Source: JANXQG01 sp963719885
GTDB taxonomy: Bacteria > Planctomycetota > Planctomycetia > Pirellulales > Thermoguttaceae
Reading direction: 5' to 3'
Assembly: GCA_963719885.1 (NCBI GenBank)
Contig: CAVRDP010000032.1
Coordinates: 62,001 to 126,000, forward strand
DNA length: 64,000 nucleotides
Both the position numbers and the translations under genes were made by a program. Below are positions 9,242-18,827 of the stretch, in pieces; the first letter of the stretch is position 1; each line of letters opens with the position of its first letter. The notes beneath the pieces were generated by a model, which searched no databases, was not told where the DNA came from, and saw only the letters and a list, made by a program, of their open reading frames with translations.

Positions 9242-9504
9242 CTCAAAATTCTCCTTGAATGGCCGTTGCCACACGGCAACAGTCACCTTCCTCTTCGGAC
9301 TAAGAATCTTTTCCAAGACCGGGCGTGCAGGCAAGACACGTACGCCACAGACCCGATTCTTGAAACAGCTTGCATAGCAGATACTGTACCAAACGGCCGC
9401 GCACGCGCCGGCAAGTCTGCCGCGGTGCTGCGACGTATGACGAGTCTAGAATTCGGGCGGCGGGAGTGCTCCGATTTGGGCAGGTTCCTAGCCAGGCGGA
9501 CAAC

Positions 9505-9657
9505 TTTTCTTCCATCTGGATGTGCGAAAACCGTAGATCGCTAGCAGCTTGCCCGGCGGAGAGAAAATCAGCCGCTTCCATCCCATTTCGAGTTTGCTTC
9601 CACCGGTTCCGGCCTTGAAAAACGCCTTCATAGCTACATGGCACGACGGTTGCTTCG
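9505..9657 (+). repeat. Upstream regulatory module, copy A (homologous to 11516-11668)
   Basis: About 150 bp here match the region 11516-11668 at roughly 80% by eye. Two blocks are identical in sequence and in distance to the -24 element: GCGGAGAGAAAATCAGCC at 9556-9573 (66 bases before) and TTCCACCGGTTCCGGCCT at 9598-9615 (24 bases before). The first block sits about 90-110 bases upstream of the expected start site, where sigma-54 activators bind. Confidence 0.7.
9639..9654 (+). promoter_or_regulatory. Sigma-54 promoter (TGGCACGACGGTTGCT)
   Basis: The -24 TGGCACG and -12 TTGCT elements match the sigma-54 consensus with exact spacing. Transcription should begin near 9665, about 40 bases before the ATG of the membrane kinase at 9706. 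Confidence 0.8.
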
Positions 9658-9705
9658 GCAGAACGGACCCTCTATCATTTCAATAGGGAAAACAGGAGCG
9701 AGGCC

Positions 9706-11427
9706 ATGAAAGTCGGGGCTGTCGGTACCGGAAGGGTGAATGGCGGCAATGCGTCGCACCCCAGTGACGAGACGTCGGTGTTGCCGCCGCCGCGGCTGGC
9801 CCACGTCAAGAATGGCGAATCGCCGCCGCACGACTCGATTCGCATGGAAATTGCGCTCGTCGCCGGCAGCACTCCGCACCTCAGTGCGGAGACCCGCGAT
9901 TTGCTCCGCAGCCGACTGCGGATCGTGGCGTCACTATTGTTCGCCTGCTTTCTCGCATACATCGTCCGTTGGGTTTTCCACTGGAGCGAGTGGAACGACC
10001 CGATTCATCATTTATTGTTCTCAATTCTCGGCGTGGTCGCCGTTGTGTTGGGTTCGTTGACCGTTACCTTGTGCCGGAAATGCACTTTCTCGCTGACGAA
10101 ATTGCGAATTGCGGAGCTCCTGGTCTTCGGGGCTCCTGCGCTATTTTTCCTGGCACTGCATTGCTTTATCGTGGTGCGGGATATCGACCTGCCAGAGGGA
10201 CGCGGTTATATACCGAATTTCGGCGCACCGTGGATGTTGTTGATCTTTGCCTATGCCATGTTTATCCCGAATACTTGGCAGCGAGCAATAGCCGTAATGG
10301 CCGCCATTGGCGCGGCGCCGATTGCGGTCTCCGCCTATTTTTGGTTTTCGAGCGCCGCCTTTCGCCGACTGACTGAATGGCCAGACTTGGCCGGCTATAT
10401 GAGTGGCCAAGCCCTGTATATGTGTGCGGCAGTGCTCATCGGCGCCATTGGCGTCCGCACGATCGGCACGCTGCGCCGCGAGGCCTTCACCGCCAGGCAA
10501 CTGGGCCAATATCGGCTCAAGCAGCGGCTTGGTTCCGGCGGCATGGGAGAAGTCTATCTGGCCGAACACCGCCTCTTGAAGCGGCCCTGTGTCGTTAAGG
10601 TGATTCATCCCGAAAAAGCCGGCGACCCTCGGACGCTGGCCCGCTTCGAGCGCGAAGTCCGGGCCACCGCCAAGCTCTCCCATTGGAATTCGATCGAAAT
10701 CTACGACTACGGCCACACGGCGGACGGCACCTTTTACTACGTGATGGAGTTTCTTCCCGGCCACAACCTCAACGAAATGATCGAGCGTTACGGCCTGTTC
10801 CCGGCCGGCCGCGTCGTGTATCTCATGGATCAAATCTGTGCGGCGCTGGCCGAGGCCCACGGCATCGGCCTGGTCCACCGCGACATCAAGCCGGCAAACA
10901 TCTTCTGTGCCTATCGCGGCGGCATCTTCGACGTGGCCAAGCTGCTCGATTTCGGCCTAGTCAAGCCGCTCCGCGAAAAAGTTGACGCCCATCTCACGCA
11001 GGAAGGTTCGATCGCCGGCTCGCCGCTGTTCATGTCGCCCGAACAGGCGACGGGCGACGATCGCGTGGATGGCCGTAGCGACATCTACTCGCTCGGCGCG
11101 GTAATGTACTACATGCTCACCGGCCAGCCGCCCTTCGCTTACGAGAATCCCGTGAAGGCGATCATCGCCCACGCCAGTGAAGCAGTCGTCCCGCCGCGGC
11201 AGGTGAACCTCGACGTGCCCGAGGGGCTCGAAGAGGTCGTCATGCGGTGCCTGGAAAAGGACCCGGAAGACCGCTTTCAAGACGTTACGGCCCTGCAGCG
11301 AGCCCTCCACGACGTGACGCTCGCCGAACCCTGGTCGAGCGAACTCGCGGCCCAGTGGTGGAGCTGCAACGGCTGTCCCGAGCGGAAAAAGCTGGCCGCC
11401 GCCCTAGTCGAGGCTGCGGCCGTGTAG
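9706..11427 (+). CDS. Membrane Ser/Thr protein kinase with N-terminal multi-helix domain
   Basis: The ATG follows CAGGAG at good spacing. The 573-residue protein begins with a ~70-residue cytoplasmic segment, then about six membrane helices (from ~73 to 252), then a PknB-type kinase: GSGGMGEVY (~275), VVKVIH lysine (~297), HRDIKPAN (~390), DFG (~415). The αC-β4 segment reads SHWNSIEIYDYG where SHPNIVRIYDYG is usual, a mild oddity. Unlike most planctomycete kinases, the membrane part is N-terminal and polytopic, so the kinase domain stays inside and the helices may sense the membrane. The gene has its own sigma-54 promoter and shares that upstream module with the RND operon, so it probably belongs to the same stress regulon. 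Confidence 0.9.
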   Translation: MKVGAVGTGRVNGGNASHPSDETSVLPPPRLAHVKNGESPPHDSIRMEIALVAGSTPHLSAETRDLLRSRLRIVASLLFACFLAYIVRWVFHWSEWNDPIHHLLFSILGVVAVVLGSLTVTLCRKCTFSLTKLRIAELLVFGAPALFFLALHCFIVVRDIDLPEGRGYIPNFGAPWMLLIFAYAMFIPNTWQRAIAVMAAIGAAPIAVSAYFWFSSAAFRRLTEWPDLAGYMSGQALYMCAAVLIGAIGVRTIGTLRREAFTARQLGQYRLKQRLGSGGMGEVYLAEHRLLKRPCVVKVIHPEKAGDPRTLARFEREVRATAKLSHWNSIEIYDYGHTADGTFYYVMEFLPGHNLNEMIERYGLFPAGRVVYLMDQICAALAEAHGIGLVHRDIKPANIFCAYRGGIFDVAKLLDFGLVKPLREKVDAHLTQEGSIAGSPLFMSPEQATGDDRVDGRSDIYSLGAVMYYMLTGQPPFAYENPVKAIIAHASEAVVPPRQVNLDVPEGLEEVVMRCLEKDPEDRFQDVTALQRALHDVTLAEPWSSELAAQWWSCNGCPERKKLAAALVEAAAV

Positions 11428-11515
11428 TGCCCGCCGGTGGGGATCGTCGCTAAGCCGGCTTTCGCTGCAACGACTCATCGTACTTCTCCCGCCGAGGAAA
11501 TGGAATCGTCTCCCG

Positions 11516-11668
11516 TTTTTTCCATTCGGGTCTGCGAAAACCCTTGAAGGCTAGCCGCTTGCCAAGCGGAGAGAAAATCAGCCACTTCCATCCCCCTTCG
11601 GCTGCCGTTCCACCGGTTCCGGCCTGGAAAACGCCGCTTTCCGCTCACTGGCACGGTGGTTGCTTTGA
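11516..11668 (+). repeat. Upstream regulatory module, copy B (homologous to 9505-9657)
   Basis: Block GCGGAGAGAAAATCAGCC lies at 11566-11583 and TTCCACCGGTTCCGGCCT at 11608-11625, with the same 66- and 24-base distances to the -24 element as in copy A. A small palindrome (CCGCTTGCCAAGCGG, 11556-11570) overlaps the first block and is only partly kept in copy A. Confidence 0.7.
11649..11664 (+). promoter_or_regulatory. Sigma-54 promoter (TGGCACGGTGGTTGCT)
   Basis: The sequence matches -24 TGGCACG and -12 TTGCT with correct spacing. The expected start is near 11675, giving a ~68-base leader before the ATG at 11743. It should drive the small protein, the RND pump and the adaptor as one operon. 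Confidence 0.82.
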
Positions 11669-11742
11669 GGAGGTTACCAGGAGGCCCAACCAATCGCGGG
11701 CCAAGATTTTTACATGCCCGATTGCAAAAAGGAGAAAAGATT

Positions 11743-12153
11743 ATGGTCGCGTTCAGTCACGATAACCGAATTCCGCGCGTCGGATCCAACCCCGTACCAC
11801 CAGTCACCCGGTTGGCGGAGCGCGTCCGCCATTACTTTGACCAGCACCCTGGGGTTGCCCGCGAGGAGTTCTTGCTGGACGCGGTACGAAGGGAAATCCT
11901 CTTCCGCGAGCAGGAGGAAATGAGGAGTGGGGCCAGGACCGTGGGCCGGAAAGGTGGAGGGACCATCAGGCGGTCCACGGATCGGCCACCGCTGAGCGCC
12001 GAGGACCTCCGTATTCACGCTTTGTTGGCCGAACGCTTGGCGATACTCCACTACGAGCGGTACGGCCTGTGGCCAAGGCTTCGACGGTTCCTCTTCGGCG
12101 AGCGCGAAGTGCGGCTGCCGGCGCTACCGCGGCGGCAGACCGGGAAGGGGTGA
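11743..12153 (+). CDS. Small basic protein at head of RND operon
   Basis: The ATG at 11743 has AAAGGAG eight bases upstream; the 136-residue product begins MVAFSHDNRIPRVG. It is rich in Arg and Glu, predicted soluble and largely helical (LAERVRHYFDQHPGVAREEF, then EDLRIHALLAERLAILHYER), ending in a basic segment. I do not recognise the family. Its stop is three bases before the RND start, so it is translated with the pump and may be a small regulator or accessory factor of it. Confidence 0.75.
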   Translation: MVAFSHDNRIPRVGSNPVPPVTRLAERVRHYFDQHPGVAREEFLLDAVRREILFREQEEMRSGARTVGRKGGGTIRRSTDRPPLSAEDLRIHALLAERLAILHYERYGLWPRLRRFLFGEREVRLPALPRRQTGKG

Positions 12154-12156
12154 GCC

Positions 12157-15100
12157 ATGTGGATCGTACGACTGGCGCTTCGTCGCACCTATACGTTCGT
12201 GGTGGTGGCCGTGCTGATCGCCGTGCTCGGTGCGGTGAGCATCTACCGCATGTCCACGGACATCTTCCCGGACATCGACATCCCAATCGTGAGCGTGGTT
12301 TGGCAGTACACCGGCATGCCCGCCGACGAGATCGAATCGCGCATCATCTACCTCAACGAGCGCGTCCTCACCACTTCCGTCAACGACATCGAGCACATCG
12401 AGAGCCAGTCGCTCGACGGCGTCGGCGTGATCCGCGTCTATTTCCATCCAGGGGCTAAGATCGCGGAGGCCGAGGCGCAGGTGACCGCCACCTGCCAGAC
12501 GCTTCTGAAGCTTATGCCGCCGGGCATTACGCCGCCTTACATCGTTCGCTACAGCGCCACCAGCGTGCCGATCGTGCAAATCGCCGTGAGCAGCGACACG
12601 CTCACCGAACAGCAGATCCTCGACTACTGCCAAAACTTCGTCATCCAACAGCTAGGCACCGTCCAGGGAGCGCGGGTGCCGAACCCCTGGGGCGGCAAGC
12701 AACGCCAGATTATGGTCTACCTCGATCCGCACGCCATGTATGCCCACGGCGTCTCTCCGAACGATGTTGCCACGGCCGTCGGCAACCAGAACTTAATCGT
12801 CCCGGCGGGCACCGCGAAGATCGGCGACACGGAGTACAACGTCCGGCTCAACAGCAGTCCCGGCCTCGTCGACGCGTTCAATGCCATCCCCGTCAAAACG
12901 GTCAACGGCATCCCGGTCTACGTCCGTGACGTTGCCCATGTGGCCGACGGGTTCGCCGTGCAGACCAACGTCGTCCGCCGCGACGGTCGCCGCGCGGTGC
13001 TCATGACGATCCTCAAAGGCGAAGGGGCCTCCACGCTGAACGTGGTGCGGCAGGTGTTGGACGCCCTGCCCGCCATCGAGGCCCAACTCCCGCCGGCGCT
13101 GAAGCTGGAACCGCTGTTCGACCAGTCGGTCTTCGTGCGTGCGGCCGTGACGGGGGTGCTCAAGGAGGGAGCGATCGCGGCCGGGCTGACGGCCCTGATG
13201 ATCCTCTTGTTCCTCGGCTCCTGGCGGAGCACCCTGATCGTCGCCACCTCGATCCCACTCTCGATCCTCACGTCGGTGATTGTCCTGTGGGCCCTGGGCT
13301 ACTCGCTTAATACGATGACGCTAGGAGGGATGGCCCTGGCGGTCGGCATTCTCGTGGATGACGCCACCGTTGAGATCGAGAACGTACATCGCAACATGGC
13401 TATGAAGAAGCCGCTGCGGCGGGCGATCCTGGATGGGGCGGCACAGATCGCGACGCCGGCGTTCGTCTCCACGCTGTCGATCTGCATCGTCTTCGTGCCG
13501 GTCGTCTTCCTGACCGGCCCGGCCGCCTATCTCTTCACGCCACTTGCGTTGGCCGTCGTCTTCGCCATGCTTGCGTCATACTTCCTGTCGCGGACCCTGG
13601 TGCCGACCATGGTCTTGTACATGCTGCCGAAGGAAGCCGAGGCGGAAATGGGAAATCCGAAATCCGAAATCCGAAATCCGTCCGCTTGTTCCAAGCGGCA
13701 ACAAATTAAAAATACAAACACTCAATTTCCAAAACGAGGCACCGGGGGGTTTGGGACGTTCGGGCTTTGGGTTTGGGATTTGTTTGGGGTTTCGGATTTG
13801 GGATTTCGGATTTTCTCACCGTTCCATCACGGGTTCAACCGTGGCTTCGAGTGGCTGCGCCGGACGTACGAGGGTGTCCTCGACTGGACCCTCGGCCACC
13901 GCTTCGGCACGCTGACCGCCCTGCTCGGCTTCGCGCTGGGCTCGGCAGCCCTCTTTCCCCGCCTCGGCCAGGACTTCTTCCCCGCAGTGGACGCCGGCCA
14001 GTTCCGCATGCACGTCCGGGCACCGGCAGGCACGCGGATCGAGGAAACCGAGCGGATATTTGGCCAGGTCGAGGACGCCATCCGCGAGTTCGTGCCCGAG
14101 AGCGACCGGGCCATGATCTTGGACAACATGGGACTGACCCAATCCTTCACGATCATGGCCTACGTGGACAACGGCACGGTAAGCGACGGCGACGGGGAAA
14201 TCCTGGTGGCGCTGAAGCCAGAGCACCGGGCCACCGCGGACTATGTGGCCCGGCTGCGAGAGGAACTGCCGCGGCGGTTCCCGCACTGCACGTTCTTCTT
14301 CGAGCCAGCCGACATCACCAGCCAGATCCTCAACTTCGGCTTGCCCGCCCCCATCGACGTGCAGGTGGTCGGCGTCGACCGGGAAGGCGACCTGGCCGTC
14401 GCCCAGAAACTCCGCGAGGAAATGGCAAAGGTCCGGGGCGTCGCCGACGTCCACCTCCACCAGATCACGGATCGGCCGGACCTGCGGCTGGACGTCGACC
14501 GGGTCATGGCGTCGCAGCTCGGGCTGACCCAACAGGACGTGACGGGCAGCGTGCTGGTGTCACTGAGCTCGAACATTCAGGTGGCGCCCAATTTCTGGGT
14601 CAACCCGACGAACCGCGTCAACTACCGCGTGGCCACGCAAACCCCGGACTATCACATCGACTCCGTCGACACCCTGATGAACACGCCGATTATCAACGGC
14701 ATCACGCCAGCGGGCGGGCGGCAGACGGTTGACGGCGAGAGCACTCCGCAGCCGCCGCAACTGCTGAGCAACCTGGTCAATCTGCGTCGCAGCGTGTCGG
14801 CGGCCAATATCAACCACTATAACGTCCAGCCGGTTTATAACGTCTTCGCCAACGTGCAAGGGCGCGACCTGGCGGCGGTCGCGGCCGACGTGAATCGGGC
14901 CATCGATGCCGTCCGACCGCAGTTGCCGCGGGGCAGCACAATCGTGATGCACGGGCAAGTGGAGACGATGAACAGTTCGTTCGCCGGGCTGGCCGCCGGA
15001 CTGGCGTTCGCCGTGCTCCTGGTGTACTTGCTGATGGTGGTCAACTTCCAGAGCTGGCTCGATCCGTTCATCATCCTCACCGCCCTGCCGGGGGCGCTGG

Positions 15101-15589
15101 CGGGCATCGTGTGGATGCTGTACGTCGACCGGGACGACGCTGACCGTGCCGGCCCTGATGGGCGCGATCATGTGCATCGGCGTGGCCACGTCCAACAGCA
15201 TTCTCTTGATCACGTTCGCCAACGATCAGCGGCGCGATGGGCACGATGCCCGCAGCGCCGCCCTGTCGGCGGGGGCGACCCGGCTGCGGCCCGTGCTGAT
15301 GACGGCCCTGGCCATGATCATCGGCATGCTGCCGATGTCGCTGGGCTTGGGCGAAGGCGGCGAGCAGAACGCCCCGCTCGGCCGGGCCGTCATCGGCGGC
15401 CTGTTGGTGGCCACGTTTTTCACGCTGTTCTTCGTGCCGGTAATGTATAGTCTGCTCCGCCGCAAGCCGCCCGCGCCGGAGCCTGCGGATGACGATGACC
15501 GGGCGGAAGATGACGATGCGGACTCGGTCGAAACTAGAGCGGCAATGCCGCGGGAGATGCGCATTCAATTTAATGGAGGTCAATTATGA
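12157..15589 (+). CDS. RND efflux pump, inner-membrane transporter (AcrB/MdtB-like), one frame break at ~15127
   Basis: The frame from 12157 gives an RND permease: first helix (TYTFVVVAVLIAVLGAVSIY), periplasmic porter domain, the proton-relay pair in ILVDDATVEIEN (~residue 400) and the second half from ~13840. At ~15127 one extra G breaks the frame after GIVWMLYV; the next frame continues TGTTLTVPALMGAIMCIGV to the stop at 15589, including the last helices (LVATFFTLFFVPVMYSLL). Removing one base restores a pump of ~1,140 residues, usual for the family. Residues ~497-552 are an in-frame repeat insertion at the segment after the sixth helix. The pump exports drugs or other toxic compounds by proton antiport with the adaptor gene that overlaps its end by four bases. 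Confidence 0.85.
13649..13815. repeat. Imperfect long palindrome inserted in frame in RND gene
   Basis: The left end is a run of ATCCGAAATCCGAAATCCG units and the right end contains their complement (CGGATTTGGGATTTCGGATT), so the stretch can fold into a long hairpin. It encodes NPKSEIRNP…FGVSDLGFRIF, unlike any RND sequence. A relative lies at 20107-20275 in the sensor kinase. Confidence 0.75.
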
Positions 15590-16869
15590 TTACCGAAATA
15601 ACCGTCGAGAAACCTGTTCACGAAGCCCTGGCGGAAGGCTGCGCTGGCCGCGAAACCTGCGGCCCCCGCCGGCCACGTAATGCGGCGCGGCTCGGGACTC
15701 CGCGTCCTTGGCATCGTCGCTCTGGCCGCGACGGGCTTGACCGGGCGCTGGCTGCGGGCACCCTGCCGCGAATGCGGCAAGAACAACAACTGGAGGCCGC
15801 GACGGTGCAGGCAGCCGCCGCCTCGCCGCGGGTCACCGTGACGGTCGCCCAACGGATGGCGGCCAATGCCGAGCGCGTTCTGCCCGGCAACTCGCTGCCG
15901 CTCTTGGAGGCTTCAATCTACGCCCGCACCACCGGCTACCTCAAGAGCCGGCGGGTGGACATCGGCGATCGCGTCGCGCAAGGTCAGTTGCTGGCCGAAA
16001 TCGCCGCCCCGGATATCGATGCCCAGTTGGCCCAGGCGAAAGCCAACCTGGCCCAGGCCCAGGCCAACTTGCCACTGGCGGAGGCGAACAACGAACTGGC
16101 CAAGGTCACGTTGGCCCGTGATACCAAGGCCGGGGCTGGTACGGCGACCTCTTGGGAGCAGATCGACCAGGACAAGGCCCAGGTAAAGGTCACCGCGGCG
16201 CAGGTCGAGGCCGCGCGGGCCAGCGTCCAGGTCAACGAGGCAGCCGTCGAGCGCTACTCCGTACTGCAAGGCTTCCAGAAGATCACTGCCCCCTTTCCGG
16301 GCGTCATTTCGGCGCGGAACGTTGACGCGGGCGATCTGATCTCCGCTGACACCCCCAGCACGACCAAGGAGTTGTTTCATCTGATGCGGACCGATGTCCT
16401 TCGCGTCTTCATCAACGTCCCCCAGGTCTTCGCCACGGGGATCAAGGTCGGTGAAAGTGCGGCGGTCTATCTCCGCGACGATCCCGCCCGGCAGTTTGCG
16501 GGCAAGGTGACGCGCACGGCCGACGCCCTGGACCCGAACACGCGGACGCTGCTCACCGAGGTCGACGTGCCCAACCCAGACAACGTCCTGCGGCCGGGGA
16601 TGTACCTGCAGGTCAAGTTCGTCTTCGACCGCAACGTCATGCCGGTCATGATCCCCGCGGCGGCGTTGGCGACGCGCAGCGGCGCGCAGCGGGTGGCCGT
16701 CCTGGACAGCCAGCAACGGGTGCAGTACCGCTCGGTCCAGTTGGGGCGCGACTTCGGCGCGGAGATCGCGGTCATCGCGGGACTCCACGGCGGCGAGACG
16801 GTCGTCGTCCATCCCGGCGACGACATTCCCGCGGGGACGGTTGTGGAGACGGTGGCAGCGGAAAAGTAG
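15586..16869 (+). CDS. RND efflux pump periplasmic adaptor (HlyD/MFP family)
   Basis: The start ATG at 15586 has GGAGG upstream and overlaps the pump's stop. From ~residue 85 the protein is a standard adaptor: lipoyl/barrel-sandwich half (SLPLLEASIYARTTGYL, VDIGDRVAQGQLLAEI), helical hairpin rich in Ala/Gln (AQAKANLAQAQANL), second lipoyl half (GVISARNVDAGDLI) and membrane-proximal domain. Its N-terminal ~60 residues in this frame carry no signal or anchor. In the next frame, bases ~15630-15765 encode GLRVLGIVALAATGLTGRWL, a clear membrane anchor. Two compensating indels therefore seem to hide the true N-terminus. It should link the pump to an outer-membrane channel, which is not in the window. 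Confidence 0.82.
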   Translation: MITEITVEKPVHEALAEGCAGRETCGPRRPRNAARLGTPRPWHRRSGRDGLDRALAAGTLPRMRQEQQLEAATVQAAAASPRVTVTVAQRMAANAERVLPGNSLPLLEASIYARTTGYLKSRRVDIGDRVAQGQLLAEIAAPDIDAQLAQAKANLAQAQANLPLAEANNELAKVTLARDTKAGAGTATSWEQIDQDKAQVKVTAAQVEAARASVQVNEAAVERYSVLQGFQKITAPFPGVISARNVDAGDLISADTPSTTKELFHLMRTDVLRVFINVPQVFATGIKVGESAAVYLRDDPARQFAGKVTRTADALDPNTRTLLTEVDVPNPDNVLRPGMYLQVKFVFDRNVMPVMIPAAALATRSGAQRVAVLDSQQRVQYRSVQLGRDFGAEIAVIAGLHGGETVVVHPGDDIPAGTVVETVAAEK

Positions 16870-16973
16870 GGTGTGGTCAAGCGCAGCGAAGCCCCACCAC
16901 AAAACTCCTGGTCCTCGGAGAGCCTCCTCAAGGCGATGAAGGAAAAGAATCACGAAATCTCGAAAGAGCGAAA
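16870..16973. repeat. REP-like repeats between adaptor and small ORF
   Basis: The stretch contains GGTGTGGTCAAGCGCAGCG, whose complement-like partner CCCACCACA follows, and a triple run of ATCACGAAA/TCTCGAAA units near 16950-16982. These are typical dispersed planctomycete repeats. They form the 3' end of the small minus-strand ORF. Confidence 0.4.
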
Positions 16974-17072
16974 TCACGAAAAGGGCACATAGGTTTTCTT
17001 CGTACTGGGGTCGATGGCGATCAGCTCGGGTACGCTCAATTCCTGCCGCTGTTCTTCAGTCAGCTCGATCAT
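16974..17072 (-). CDS. 32-residue antitoxin-like fragment
   Basis: On the minus strand an ATG at 17072 with AAGGAGGAG upstream encodes MIELTEEQRQELSVPELIAI followed by DPSTKKTYVPFS. This resembles the N-terminal half of small planctomycete proteins (MxIELTEEQ…DPxTxxxYVLV) that behave like antitoxins. The frame then stops inside an ATCACGAAA repeat, so it is probably truncated by repeat insertion. No toxin partner is adjacent. Confidence 0.5.
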   Translation of the reverse strand: MIELTEEQRQELSVPELIAIDPSTKKTYVPFS

Positions 17073-17179
17073 CAGGTTCTCCTCCTTCGACGTCAGAAAC
17101 AGACATTTCTCATTGTGGAACTGCATTATGTGCCACTCCGGACAGCCCAGCAACGGCTAGAAGGGAAAGGACTGTCCGG

Positions 17180-18625
<1,446 letters not shown>

Positions 18626-18723
18626 AGTCGGCTGCGCTCTCGTAGGCCTGAGGAAAAAGGACGGCGTGGTAATTGTTGGGGCAGCCGGTCGGTATGTCCA
18701 GCCAGGGATAGCTGCACCCCAGT

Positions 18724-18782
18724 AGAATGGAATTCATTCCGTTTGTTGGAAAAAATCAAGGCAACGGAGTGAATTCCGTTCT
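18724..18782. promoter_or_regulatory. Inverted repeat between regulator and sensor kinase
   Basis: AGAATGGAATTCATTCCGTT (18724-18743) and AACGGAGTGAATTCCGTTCT (18763-18782) are inverted copies with two mismatches, and each half is itself nearly palindromic. The first half sits about 70-90 bases upstream of the predicted start of the kinase transcript. It could bind the NtrC-type regulator. Alternatively it is a dispersed REP element: a similar GTAGGGAACGGACTCCG unit occurs in the hdrA gene. Confidence 0.45.
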
Positions 18783-18786
18783 AACA

Positions 18787-18802
18787 TGGCACCGAATTTG
18801 CA
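18787..18802 (+). promoter_or_regulatory. Sigma-54 promoter (TGGCACCGAATTTGCA)
   Basis: The -24 TGGCAC and -12 TTTGCA elements have correct spacing, with one departure from consensus (C for G after TGGCAC). The expected start is near 18813, 15 bases before the ATG of the sensor kinase. Confidence 0.7.
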
Positions 18803-18827
18803 CCTTTCTTAGCCCTACGAGGTTGCC

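Noticed and set aside
9300..9644. Minus-strand ORFs across both sigma-54 modules (sharing GMExADFLSAxQAA)
   Set aside because: The shared peptide is the antisense of the conserved promoter module. Spacing to -24/-12 elements is kept exactly, which fits regulatory DNA better than a protein.
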